Shown here one piece after another: positions 45,492 to 53,930 of a DNA stretch of 64,000 bases (positions within the stretch are counted from its first letter, which is position 1; each line of letters opens with the position of its first letter). The DNA is from Mesopusillimonas faecipullorum (GTDB lineage Bacteria > Pseudomonadota > Gammaproteobacteria > Burkholderiales > Burkholderiaceae_B): positions 248,001-312,000 of the forward strand of contig NZ_JACDXW010000003.1 in the NCBI RefSeq assembly GCF_020539505.1. The letters are read 5' to 3'. The translations under genes and the position numbers were made by a program. A model generated the notes under the pieces. That model saw only the letters and a list, made by a program, of their open reading frames with translations, ran no database searches and was not told the origin of the DNA.

Positions 45492-46661
45492 TTACTGTTG
45501 TTGCAGGCCGTAATCTTGATGCGGGCCGAAATTTTCGATTTCGGTGTTCTTCAACTTGCCGTCTGCACCGCGCTCAACCTTGCGCAGGTAAACGTTCTGA
45601 GTAATGTGACGCGATTCGGGGTCAATGCTGGCTGGGCCGCGCGGGCTCTCCCATTTGTATCCCTTGATAGCCTCGATTGCTTTGGCACCGTCCTTCTTGC
45701 CGTCGGTCGCTTCGACCATCTTATGAATGATGTGCATACCGTCATAGGCACCCACCGAGGCATAGTTCAGCAGCGCGTCGTTGGCCTGAGCTTTCATGGC
45801 TTTTTCGAAGTCGCGGTTGGCGTCGGAGTCATGGGCGGCGGAATAATGGAAAGCGGTCAGCAGGCCCTCGGCGGCATCGCCGAACTTCTGCAGATCGAAT
45901 TCATCCATTTCGGCCGTCCCCAGGAATTCGATGCCTGCTTCACGCAAACCGTTCTGGTTGTAAGCGTTGACGAAACCCAGGTTGGGCGGGCCGCCGGGCA
46001 GGAAGATATACGCGGCTTGGGCACCGGAAGCCTTGATGCGCTGAGCAAAAGGACTGAAATCATTCGTGCTCATGGGCATGCGGATGTTGTCGACGATTTC
46101 GCCACCGAGCTTCTTGAATTCGGTATCAAAGGCTTTCTCTGCGTCTACGCCAGGCGCGTAATCCATGACGGCAGTGATCACCTTTTTGTAGCCTTTGTCA
46201 TAGGCCCATTTGGCCAAGGGCTGCGTGACCTGCCACAAGGTGTACGAAGTACGCAGGAAGTAGTCTGAGCGCGGCGTGATGGACGAAGTGGCCGCGTTGA
46301 AAATGACGGTAGGCGTTTTGGACTGCTGGATCAGGGGCGCAACCGCCATGGCGTTAGGCGTAAACACCAAGCCGCCCAGGTAATCCACCTTATCGTTGAC
46401 GATAAGCTCTTGCGCTGCGGTCTTTACGCCGGCGGGGTTAGGGCCGCCGCTATCGCGATAGACGATTTGAATATCATGGCCGGCAAATTTGCCGTCTTGC
46501 TTCTTAAGATAAGCCTCGGCGCCGTCTTTGAATAATTTGCCGTAATGAGCAAAAGGGCCGGAAAACGGTGCAATGATGCCGACCTTGACGGTATCGGCCC
46601 ATGCAACGCTTGAAAGGGAAGCAGCCAGGCAGGCCGCCAGGCCCATGCGCAGAATCTTCAT
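45492..46661 (-). CDS. Periplasmic substrate-binding protein, Liv type (operon B, first gene)
   Basis: A 389-residue type I periplasmic binding protein. The signal peptide is about residues 1-22 (cleavage after AWA), then DTVKVGIIAPFSGPFAHYGKLFKDGAEAYL. Its ligand is not readable from sequence; cotranscription with a CYP199-like P450 suggests a para-substituted aromatic acid. The ribosome-binding site is GGAG, 5 bp before the ATG. The gene follows a strong promoter/operator and a leader of about 110 nt. Confidence 0.88.
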   Translation of the reverse strand: MKILRMGLAACLAASLSSVAWADTVKVGIIAPFSGPFAHYGKLFKDGAEAYLKKQDGKFAGHDIQIVYRDSGGPNPAGVKTAAQELIVNDKVDYLGGLVFTPNAMAVAPLIQQSKTPTVIFNAATSSITPRSDYFLRTSYTLWQVTQPLAKWAYDKGYKKVITAVMDYAPGVDAEKAFDTEFKKLGGEIVDNIRMPMSTNDFSPFAQRIKASGAQAAYIFLPGGPPNLGFVNAYNQNGLREAGIEFLGTAEMDEFDLQKFGDAAEGLLTAFHYSAAHDSDANRDFEKAMKAQANDALLNYASVGAYDGMHIIHKMVEATDGKKDGAKAIEAIKGYKWESPRGPASIDPESRHITQNVYLRKVERGADGKLKNTEIENFGPHQDYGLQQQ

Positions 46662-46777
46662 AGTGTCTCCTGTGTGCTCGGGCTAATCGCTCTTGGCGTG
46701 CCCTGCATTTATTTATGTCGTCATGAAAATGAACCTTCCACCGCTTCCAGCCTGCATCCCGGGTCGAAGGTGGAGTG

Positions 46778-46806
46778 ATTCTATGAACATATGGTTGGTA
46801 TGTCAA
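46778..46806 (-). promoter_or_regulatory. Sigma-70 promoter of operon B
   Basis: On the minus strand TTGACA (46806-46801) is a consensus -35. It is followed by a 17-bp spacer and TAGAAT (46783-46778), a five-of-six -10. Transcription would start near 46771, about 110 nt before the binding-protein gene. The -35 and most of the spacer lie inside the palindromic operator. Confidence 0.85.
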
Positions 46807-46826
46807 CAAGTTGATATACCAACCAT
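46791..46826. promoter_or_regulatory. 36-bp palindromic operator over the operon B promoter
   Basis: Outer arms ATGGTTGGTAT (46791-46801) and ATACCAACCAT (46816-46826) are perfect inverted repeats. Inner arms TCAAC (46803-46807) and GTTGA (46810-46814) continue the symmetry around the centre at 46808/46809. Sixteen of 18 half-site positions match. It covers the -35 element and upstream spacer, ideal for repression. The operon's own MarR protein is the obvious candidate binder. Confidence 0.85.
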
Positions 46827-47064
46827 GTGTGATTAATGGAAAACCCCGATGCGAGCCCGCTGGCATGCGACCTGTTCCGCCCGCCTAGGCCTCTCCGGCC
46901 TTATTAACTTTTTTTTACATCGAGCCGCCCACCTAACTCTGGACGACCTCGCCTCGCTTACCTATGATGGCAACGTGGCTAGGCCCAGCGGCATTCCATC
47001 CACTCTGGTGAATCGAATACCGATGCGCCCTGCGCGCCCACCTACCTCACTCTAGGAGCTGCAA
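46827..47064. other. Non-coding remainder of the 403-bp operon B / GlsB intergenic region
   Basis: No convincing gene is present. A small hairpin AGGCC-TCTCC-GGCCT (46887-46901) precedes, after seven bases, a run of eight T residues (46909-46916), but the stem is only 5 bp and nothing upstream needs termination. The stretch presumably also contains the promoter of the downstream membrane-protein gene, which I cannot pinpoint. An AGGAG ribosome-binding site lies at about 47054. Confidence 0.5.
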
Positions 47065-47313
47065 ATGGCCATTATCAGCATGATCATCGTTGGTTTCATC
47101 GTCGGCCTTATTGCCCGTGCAATCATGCCGGGAGATCAAAAGCTGGGCTTCATCCTGACCGTCGTTCTGGGTATCGTGGGCTCAATCGTCGCCGGTTACC
47201 TGGGGGGCGCCATAGGTTGGTATCAGCCAGGCGAAGCGGCAGGCTGGATAGGTTCGGTGGTCGGCGCAATTATTGTGCTCTTTATCTATGGCCTTATCGC
47301 CAAGAAGAGTTGA
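47065..47313 (+). CDS. GlsB/YeaQ/YmgE-family small membrane protein
   Basis: An 82-residue protein with three hydrophobic segments. The family pattern is IVGFIVGLIARAIMPGDQKLGFILTVVLGIVGSIVAGYLGGAIGWY, then WIGSVVGAIIVLFIYGLIAKK. Members are often stress-induced transglycosylase-associated proteins of unknown mechanism. It is monocistronic, with a good ribosome-binding site upstream and a strong terminator downstream. Confidence 0.9.
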   Translation: MAIISMIIVGFIVGLIARAIMPGDQKLGFILTVVLGIVGSIVAGYLGGAIGWYQPGEAAGWIGSVVGAIIVLFIYGLIAKKS

Positions 47314-47370
47314 GCCCTCAGCTGACTTCTTCGTTATGCTGTCGTAGCGCCTAGCGCCTTACGAAAGCTG

Positions 47371-47405
47371 AAAGGCATGTACGGCACCCCGTGCATGCCT
47401 TTTTT
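47371..47405 (+). terminator. Rho-independent terminator of the GlsB-family gene
   Basis: AAAGGCATG (47371-47379) pairs with CATGCCTTT (47394-47402). An inner ACGG/CCGT helix continues the stem around CACC, and the T tract ends at 47405. It also separates this gene from the next, whose possible start lies 24 bp downstream. Confidence 0.9.
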
Positions 47406-47428
47406 CATGACCGCATTTTCTGTAAACC

Positions 47429-48850
47429 ATGCCTTTGCCTACACCGGAACCCTCCCCACCCGTTTTTACTATGCGCGCACATTGGCTGGCCGAGACCGTC
47501 CGGCTGCGTGAAGCCCGCTGGGGTCTTCTGGAAGACGCCAGCGAATGCCGTCGCGCCCGGGCGCTAGGCGGCAACCTGGCACAACGCATACTGCTGCGCG
47601 CGCAATGGCTGGCGCAACGCGAAGGCCTGAGCGAAGCCGTCACTCACTGGCAGAAGCTGGCGCGCTTGGCACTGCTGGCCTTGCTGCTGTTGGCAATGCT
47701 GGCCGGCGGCAGCGCGGCGCTGGCAGCGCTGGGCGATAATCTTCACCCCGTCAATTTGGCTGTCGCTTTACTGGCTTTGCTGGGTCTGCACGCCCTCACC
47801 TTCGTGTTCTGGTTGTTCAGCCTGATGCTGCCCGGGCGTGGCGAGTCGGCGCTGCTGGGTAAAGTCTGGCTCTGGATTGCCAACAAGCTGGCACGCGGGC
47901 CAAATCAAACCCTGCCCGCAACCTCACTGGTCGAATGGCTGGGACGCTACGGCCTATTACGGTGGGCGTTCGGCAGTATCAGCCAACTGACTTGGCTGGT
48001 GGCTTTGCTTGCACAAGTGGTGGTGCTGCTGTTGGCCCTGGCGGCAAAGCGCTACGACTTCACCTGGGAAACCACCCTGCTGCCCCCCGGGTTCTTCATT
48101 GCCCTCACGCAGCTTCTGGGCTGGTTGCCCGCCCAGCTGGGATTTGCCCTGCCCTCGCCCGAAGCCGTGCAAAACAGCATCAATACGCCCGCTTCCGCCG
48201 CTACGGATCAGGCCTTGTGGTCGAGTTGGCTGCTGGGGTGCATCGTGGTTTACGGCATTGCGCCGCGTCTGTTGGCATTGGTTTATTGCTTGTGCGTGCT
48301 ACGACGCCGCCTGCCACAGCTTGCCATCGATGAAGTCCAGCCGGGCTACGCCGAATTGCGCCCCCGCCTGATGCCGGCCAGCGAACCCATAGGCATAGAC
48401 GCCCAGCCCGGTGCATCCGATGCTATCGCCACACCGCGCGACAGCCAGGCCGCTTGCTTTAGCACGGCCCCTTTGGTTATAGGTTTTGAACTGGCCGAAG
48501 AGGCCACCTGGCCTCCCCTAGCTATACCCAGCCGCTTTCAGGTAGGCCCCAACATCACTCAGCGTGATCAGCGCGAGGCTTTATTACAGCAAATGCATCG
48601 CCAAGCGCCTGGCACCCTCGTGCTAGTCCTGGACGGCAACCAAACGCCTGACCGAGGTTCATTGGCCTTTCTCCAAGAAGCCCATGCCCTGGCCGGCAAG
48701 CTGCATATCGTGCTCCTTTCCGGTCCTGAAGGCCCTGCCCGCCGACTCGCCCAATGGCACCAAGCCCTGGACACGCTACCGGCGCCCAAGCCGCAGTGTC
48801 ATGACTCATTGAATAGCGCCCTGGACGCTTTGGCCCATGCCCACGCCTGA
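47429..48850 (+). CDS. DUF2868-family membrane protein
   Basis: A 473-residue protein resembling DUF2868. A polar N-terminal part contains MRAHWLAETVRLREARWGLLEDASECRRARALGG, followed by hydrophobic helices near residues 75-97, 103-130 and 180-200, and a soluble C-terminal half. Its function is unknown. It overlaps the next gene by 14 bp; DUF2868 and DUF3482 proteins occur as a conserved pair, suggesting a GTPase with a membrane partner. Met15 (47471) is an alternative start. Confidence 0.78.
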   Translation: MPLPTPEPSPPVFTMRAHWLAETVRLREARWGLLEDASECRRARALGGNLAQRILLRAQWLAQREGLSEAVTHWQKLARLALLALLLLAMLAGGSAALAALGDNLHPVNLAVALLALLGLHALTFVFWLFSLMLPGRGESALLGKVWLWIANKLARGPNQTLPATSLVEWLGRYGLLRWAFGSISQLTWLVALLAQVVVLLLALAAKRYDFTWETTLLPPGFFIALTQLLGWLPAQLGFALPSPEAVQNSINTPASAATDQALWSSWLLGCIVVYGIAPRLLALVYCLCVLRRRLPQLAIDEVQPGYAELRPRLMPASEPIGIDAQPGASDAIATPRDSQAACFSTAPLVIGFELAEEATWPPLAIPSRFQVGPNITQRDQREALLQQMHRQAPGTLVLVLDGNQTPDRGSLAFLQEAHALAGKLHIVLLSGPEGPARRLAQWHQALDTLPAPKPQCHDSLNSALDALAHAHA

Positions 48851-50312
48851 CGCCGTGCCTTACCTTGCGCCCACCGCCCCTCTCAAGCTGGCTGTTGTAG
48901 GCCATACCAATACCGGTAAAACTTCGCTGTTGCGCACGCTTACGCGCGACCCCGACTTTGGTGAGGTCGCCGATCAAGCCGGCACCACCCGACACGTAGA
49001 AGGCGTGCGCCTGATAACAGAGGGCCAGGCACTGGTAGCGCTTTACGACACGCCCGGCCTGGAAGACGGCATGGGCCTGCTGGACCACCTGGACACCCTG
49101 CATACCCAAGGCAGCCGCGATATCGGCCCAGGCCGTATTCAGCGTTTTCTCGATAGCCCGGCCGCTCAAGGACGTTTTGAGCAGGAAGCCCGGGTACTGC
49201 GGCAGTTGCTGGATAGCGATGCCGGTCTTTATATTATTGATGCCCGCGATCCTGTGCTGGGCAAGCACCGCGACGAACTGGCTATCTTGGCGCAATGCGG
49301 CAAGCCTTTGCTTCCTGTACTGAACTTCGTCAATGCCCCCCAGCAAAGAGCCGATGCTTGGCGTGCCGCTTTAGGGCCATTGGGCTTGCATGTGGCTGCC
49401 AGTTTCGACACCGTCGCCCCGGCCACCGATGGCGAGGCACAGTTGTATGACAAGCTCGCCCTGCTGCTGGACTCCCATGCCCCCGCCTTGCAGGCCATCA
49501 AAACAGACATCGCAAAGCAAAAAGCCGCCCGTCACGAGCAGGCCATGCAAGGCTTGGCCGAACTGCTGATAGACGTCGCCGCTTTGCGTCTTAGCAGTCC
49601 CCCAGAGACAGCTGCCCTCGAACAAACCGCAAAACGCCTACGCCAGCTTGTCCGCGATCGCGAACAGCAATGCGTGCAGATGCTGCTGGCTTTGTATAAC
49701 TTTCGCACCAGCGATTTTCCTGCACATGCCCTGCCATTGTCAGGCGAGCGTTGGGGTATGGACCTGTTCAGCCCGCAGGCGCTCAAGGATATGGGTTTGC
49801 AGGTAAGCAAAGGCATGGCTGCCGGCGCCATGGCGGGCGTCACAGTAGACCTGCTGACCGGCGGCCTGAGTTTGGGAGCCGCCGCCGTACTGGGCGCCGC
49901 AGTGGGCGGTTTATGGCAAGGCGCGGAGCGCCTGGGCAAACGCCTGCTAGGGCGCATACAAGGTTATCAGGAAGTCAGTATCGATGACGCCGTGCTGCGC
50001 CTGCTGGGTTTGCGCCAGCTGGCATTGATAGAAGCGCTGCAACGCCGTGGCCATGCGGCTTTAGCCCCTATTAAACTCGAACCATCCTCAAGTGAGGCTG
50101 GTGATGAGGCGAGGCTGAGCGAAGCGAGCGAAGCGCAAACCCAAGGCCCTAAACACCCCTTGCGCGCACGAAGCCTGCCGGAACCACTATTGCAAGCCAG
50201 GGTACAAGCGCAGTGGTCTACCCTGGGAGACAATTACAAGCCGGACGACCAAAGAACCGAAACGGTACGGGCGCTGTCGCTGGCGCTTATGAATGCGAGT
50301 TCCGACGCCTGA
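48837..50312 (+). CDS. GTPase with DUF3482 domain
   Basis: A 491-residue protein. The N-terminal Era/TrmE-like G domain has the P-loop GHTNTGKTSL (about 22-31), the G2 Thr region AGTTRHVEGV and G3 DTPGLED. The DUF3482 region contains a glycine-rich, probably membrane-associating stretch (MAAGAMAGVTVDLLTGGLSLGAAAVLGAAVGGLWQGAERLG, about 325-365). Its role is unknown. It is translationally linked to the DUF2868 membrane protein. Confidence 0.82.
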   Translation: MPTPDAVPYLAPTAPLKLAVVGHTNTGKTSLLRTLTRDPDFGEVADQAGTTRHVEGVRLITEGQALVALYDTPGLEDGMGLLDHLDTLHTQGSRDIGPGRIQRFLDSPAAQGRFEQEARVLRQLLDSDAGLYIIDARDPVLGKHRDELAILAQCGKPLLPVLNFVNAPQQRADAWRAALGPLGLHVAASFDTVAPATDGEAQLYDKLALLLDSHAPALQAIKTDIAKQKAARHEQAMQGLAELLIDVAALRLSSPPETAALEQTAKRLRQLVRDREQQCVQMLLALYNFRTSDFPAHALPLSGERWGMDLFSPQALKDMGLQVSKGMAAGAMAGVTVDLLTGGLSLGAAAVLGAAVGGLWQGAERLGKRLLGRIQGYQEVSIDDAVLRLLGLRQLALIEALQRRGHAALAPIKLEPSSSEAGDEARLSEASEAQTQGPKHPLRARSLPEPLLQARVQAQWSTLGDNYKPDDQRTETVRALSLALMNASSDA

Positions 50313-50358
50313 AGCAATAGCGGACAGCCCCTTTGTGAGTAAAGGAGCTGCCTCTTTT

Positions 50359-51093
50359 CTAGACGCTTAGGTAAGCGCGCCTGACGTCATCATTGGCCGC
50401 CAATTCGGCCATCGACGCCTGATACCGCAACTGTCCTTTTTCCAGCACATAAGCGCGATCCGACACCAGCTCGGCAAAGTGCATGTTTTGCTCGGACAGC
50501 AGGATGCTGACACCCTTGGCCTTGAGCTCCAGGATCATGTGCGCCATTTGCTCGACAATCACCGGCGCCACCCCTTCGGAAGGCTCGTCCAGCAACACCA
50601 AGTATGGGTTGCCCATCAGGGCCCGCGCCACGGTCAGCATCTGTTGCTCACCGCCGCTCATGCGCCCCCCGTGACGCTGCGGCATGGCTCCCAGGTTGGG
50701 GAACAAGGTGAATAGCTTTTCGGGCGTCCACTCTGGGGCAAGCTGCCCATCGGGCCAGGTGCGTTGTGGCTGACGGCCAACTGCCAAATTTTCCATCACG
50801 GTAAGGTCGGTGAACACACGGCGATCTTCGGGCACGAAGGCCAACCCCATGCGCGCAGCATGAAAAGGAGGCGTGCGCGAAATATCATTACCCAAAAACC
50901 GGATATTGCCTCGGCGTTTGTCCAACATGCCCATCAAGGCTTTAAGCGTCGTCGACTTGCCGGCACCGTTACGCCCCATCAGGGCAACCACCTCGCCACG
51001 ACGCACTTCGATGTCGAGATCGAACAGAATATGCGCCGCGCCATACCAGGCATTCAGGCCTTTGGCCTGTAGCAAAACTTCCTTTTCCATCAC
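50359..51093 (-). CDS. LivF-type ABC ATPase (operon C)
   Basis: A 244-residue ATPase with Walker A GRNGAGKSTTLKALMG, signature RMSGGEQQMLTVARALMG and Walker B LVLLDEPSEGVAP, the LivF pattern. It overlaps livG by 4 bp and is the last gene of the transporter set next to the Rieske oxygenase genes. It is related to, but clearly distinct from, the operon B copy. Confidence 0.9.
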   Translation of the reverse strand: MMEKEVLLQAKGLNAWYGAAHILFDLDIEVRRGEVVALMGRNGAGKSTTLKALMGMLDKRRGNIRFLGNDISRTPPFHAARMGLAFVPEDRRVFTDLTVMENLAVGRQPQRTWPDGQLAPEWTPEKLFTLFPNLGAMPQRHGGRMSGGEQQMLTVARALMGNPYLVLLDEPSEGVAPVIVEQMAHMILELKAKGVSILLSEQNMHFAELVSDRAYVLEKGQLRYQASMAELAANDDVRRAYLSV

Positions 51094-51869
51094 GACGCTT
51101 CCTCTGCTTCGGCTTTCTTTTCGAATGTCTTGCCCGTCCCGAAATAGACTTCCTGAACCTTGGGATGGTTGCGGATGTCTTCAGGCCCACCTTCAGCGAT
51201 AAGGCGGCCACGGGCCAGCACGATCATGCGGTCGGCATAAGCGAACACGACGTCCATGCTGTGCTCGGTAAACAGCACCGCCATGTTCTCTTTGATGACC
51301 AGCTGCTTGGTGAGGGCCATGAGATCGTTGCGCTCTTTAGGCGCCATACCGGCGGTAGGCTCATCCATCAGCAGCAACTTGGGCCGATTGGCCACCGCAA
51401 TGGCCAATTCGACACGCTTGACGTCGCCATAAGCCAGGTCGCTACAAGGCCTATCGGCCTGCGCCACCATCCCGACTTTGTCCAGCAAAGCCAGGGCTTC
51501 ATCGCGCTTGTAGTCGGCAGCCCGACGCCAGGTGGAAAGCAGCTTGCTATCGGCCGACAACAGCGCCATCTGCACATTCTCGGCCACCGTGAACGAAGCA
51601 AAGGTTTCGGCAATCTGGAACGTGCGGCCTACGCCCAGCGCCCAGATTTTGCGCGGCGGCTGGCCGACAAGCTCGTGACCGTCCAGCTTGATGGAGCCGG
51701 TATCGGCCCGCAGTTGGCCATTGACCATGTTGAAGGTAGTGGACTTGCCGGCCCCGTTGGGGCCGATCAAGGCCAGCAATTCGCCGGGGTTGATGTCGAA
51801 GGTAATGCCATCGACAGCGCGCACGCCCCCGAAAGACTTACCCAGGTTGGAGACTTTCAGCAAGCTCAT
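51090..51869 (-). CDS. LivG-type ABC ATPase (operon C)
   Basis: A 259-residue ATPase. Walker A is GPNGAGKSTTFNMVNG, followed by the LivG-type GVGRTFQIAETFASFTVAENVQMALL and AYGDVKRVELAIAVANRPKLLLMDEPTAGMAP. The C-terminus is rich in Lys/Glu. It overlaps its neighbours on both sides by 4 bp. Confidence 0.9.
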   Translation of the reverse strand: MSLLKVSNLGKSFGGVRAVDGITFDINPGELLALIGPNGAGKSTTFNMVNGQLRADTGSIKLDGHELVGQPPRKIWALGVGRTFQIAETFASFTVAENVQMALLSADSKLLSTWRRAADYKRDEALALLDKVGMVAQADRPCSDLAYGDVKRVELAIAVANRPKLLLMDEPTAGMAPKERNDLMALTKQLVIKENMAVLFTEHSMDVVFAYADRMIVLARGRLIAEGGPEDIRNHPKVQEVYFGTGKTFEKKAEAEEAS

Positions 51870-53782
51870 GGACGCGCCTCCTGTTGATTGCGTTGAGCCG
51901 AACCCGCCTGAAAACGCTCGAAGAGCTGCTTAAGCGTACCGGCAATACCACGTGGGAACAGCAGAACCAGCAGCAAAATGATGCCGCCGAGCATAGCGCG
52001 CCAGAACTCGGTGCCGCGTGCTACGGTGTCATGCAACCAGGTGAAGGAAATGGCACCGACAATGGGGCCGGCCAGGGTTTGCATACCGCCCAGCAACACC
52101 ATCACCAAACCATCGATGGACTTGTTGACGTGCAGGATTTCGGGAGCGATGCTGCCCTTGGAGAACGCAAACAGCGCCCCCGCCAAGCCAGCCACCATGC
52201 CCGCCAGCACAAAGCCATACCAATGGATACGCTTGACGTTGATACCGATGGCGTCGGCGCGCAAGAAGGAGTCGCGCCCTGCTCGCATGGCATAGCCGAA
52301 GGGAGAAAACAACACACGCCGCATCCACAGCACACCCAGTGCGACCAAGGCCAAGGTGAGGTAGTAGTAGCTGACCTTGTCATTGAGCCACTTAGCGGGC
52401 CAGATGCCGGTCAGACCGTTACTGCCGCCCGTGAAGTCATCCCACTGGAACACCACCGCCCAGGTGATTTGAGCCACAGCCAGCGTCAGCATGGCCAGGT
52501 AAACCCCGGATAGACGCACACTGAACCAGCCATACACCAAGGCACCCACGGCAGCCACCAGCGGCCCCATCACCAAGGTCATTTCCATGGGCACGCCCAG
52601 GTAACGCACCAACAGTGCCGCGGCGTACGCGCCTATGCCGAAGTAAGCCGCATGACCGAACGAGTGCATGCCGCCTGGGCCCATAATGAAATGCAGGCTA
52701 ACGGCAAACAATACGGCGACCAGCACATCTATCATCAACACCGTAACGTACGGGGAAGCCTTGGTCACTTGCGGCAGCGCAATCAGCGCCAGCAATAACA
52801 AGCCGCCCACCCACTTCATGGTGGGGCTTGCGCGACGCAAAGGCTCTTCGCCTACCGTTACCTGCTTGTTGTGTCCTTGCGGTCGCCCGAACAGCCCCCA
52901 AGGACGCACGATCAGCACAACTGCCATCACCAGGAACTCGACAACCAAGGTCAGTTTGGTGAAGTTGATGGACATACCCATCACTTCGACCAGCCCCAGC
53001 CAGACGCAGACCGCTTTGATCTCGGCAATCAGCAAGGCCGCCACGTAAGCGCCGGGGATAGAGCCCAGACCGCCCACCACCACAATGACGAAGGCCGCGC
53101 CGATAATGTGGATATCCATCTCGAGGTTGGCCGGTTCGCGCGGCAATTGCAGCGCGCCGCCCAGTGCGGCCAAGAAAGCCCCCAGCGCAAATACGGCGGT
53201 AAACAGCCAGGCTTGATTGATACCCAGCGCACTTACCATGCCACGATCTTGTGTCGCAGCGCGTACCAAGGTTCCCCAGTGCGTGCGCGACAACATCAAC
53301 CATAGCGCGCCAAGCACAACAGGCCCGACGGCAATGAGGAAGAGATCGTAGGTAGGAAACTGGCGCCCGAATATTGCGATCGCACCTTCGAGCCCCGGCG
53401 CGCGTGGCCCCAGCAGCTCTTCTGGCCCCCAGTAGCTAAGGACCACATCGCGCAGCACCAGCGCAACGGCAAAGGTTGCCAGCAACTGAAAGAGTTCAGG
53501 CGCATGATAAATGCGCCTGAGCAAAACGATTTCGATGAAGGCGCCCAGCAAGGCGACCATCAAGGCCGCACAAACGACAGCCACCCAGAAACCCAGGCCC
53601 TGCCCCCAGGTTTCGACGAAAGAGTACGCGACATAGATGCCCACCATGTAGAAAGAACCGTGGGCAAAGTTGACAATGCGTGTCACCCCAAAAATGAGCG
53701 ACAGCCCTGAAGCCACCAGGAATAACGAGGAAGCCCCCGCTAGCCCGTTCAGCAGCTGAACGATGAATCCAGAAAAATCCAT
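51866..53782 (-). CDS. Fused LivH-LivM ABC permease (operon C)
   Basis: A 638-residue protein joining both permeases in one chain. The LivH half (about 1-300) has GLSLIFGVTRIVNFAHGSFYMVGIYVAY. The LivM half (about 325-638) has GPGGMHSFGHAAYFGIGAYAAALL and GLVMVLLGGMQTLAGPIVGAISFTWLHD. A polar linker (GRPQGHNKQVTVGEEPLRR) joins them. Fused LivHM proteins are a known variant; here the window holds both the separate (operon B) and fused architectures. Confidence 0.92.
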   Translation of the reverse strand: MDFSGFIVQLLNGLAGASSLFLVASGLSLIFGVTRIVNFAHGSFYMVGIYVAYSFVETWGQGLGFWVAVVCAALMVALLGAFIEIVLLRRIYHAPELFQLLATFAVALVLRDVVLSYWGPEELLGPRAPGLEGAIAIFGRQFPTYDLFLIAVGPVVLGALWLMLSRTHWGTLVRAATQDRGMVSALGINQAWLFTAVFALGAFLAALGGALQLPREPANLEMDIHIIGAAFVIVVVGGLGSIPGAYVAALLIAEIKAVCVWLGLVEVMGMSINFTKLTLVVEFLVMAVVLIVRPWGLFGRPQGHNKQVTVGEEPLRRASPTMKWVGGLLLLALIALPQVTKASPYVTVLMIDVLVAVLFAVSLHFIMGPGGMHSFGHAAYFGIGAYAAALLVRYLGVPMEMTLVMGPLVAAVGALVYGWFSVRLSGVYLAMLTLAVAQITWAVVFQWDDFTGGSNGLTGIWPAKWLNDKVSYYYLTLALVALGVLWMRRVLFSPFGYAMRAGRDSFLRADAIGINVKRIHWYGFVLAGMVAGLAGALFAFSKGSIAPEILHVNKSIDGLVMVLLGGMQTLAGPIVGAISFTWLHDTVARGTEFWRAMLGGIILLLVLLFPRGIAGTLKQLFERFQAGSAQRNQQEARP

Positions 53783-53833
53783 TTGTATCGAGACCAGGAG
53801 GTTGATCTGAGTGGCCGCGCTTGCGCCCGCAGA

Positions 53834-53894
53834 TGCCCTGTCTCAGTTACGCGCCGCAATGATGAAATAAGTATTTGGCGCAAGAGACAGGGCA
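53834..53894 (-). other. Long stem-loop between binding-protein and permease genes (operon C)
   Basis: TGCCCTGTCTC (53834-53844) and GAGACAGGGCA (53884-53894) form a perfect 11-bp outer stem. GCGCC (53851-53855) and GGCGC (53877-53881) form an inner stem. It fills the 148-bp gap after the binding-protein gene without a T tract. Such structures commonly protect the upstream mRNA so that more binding protein than permease is made. Confidence 0.65.
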
Positions 53895-53930
53895 AACGGA
53901 AGACACGACCGGGACGAGACTAGCTTGCGC

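Noticed and set aside
46849-47055. 68-residue open frame in the large intergenic region
   Set aside because: It has no ribosome-binding site, no hydrophobic or domain pattern, and contains the T tract at 46909-46916. It is probably chance.
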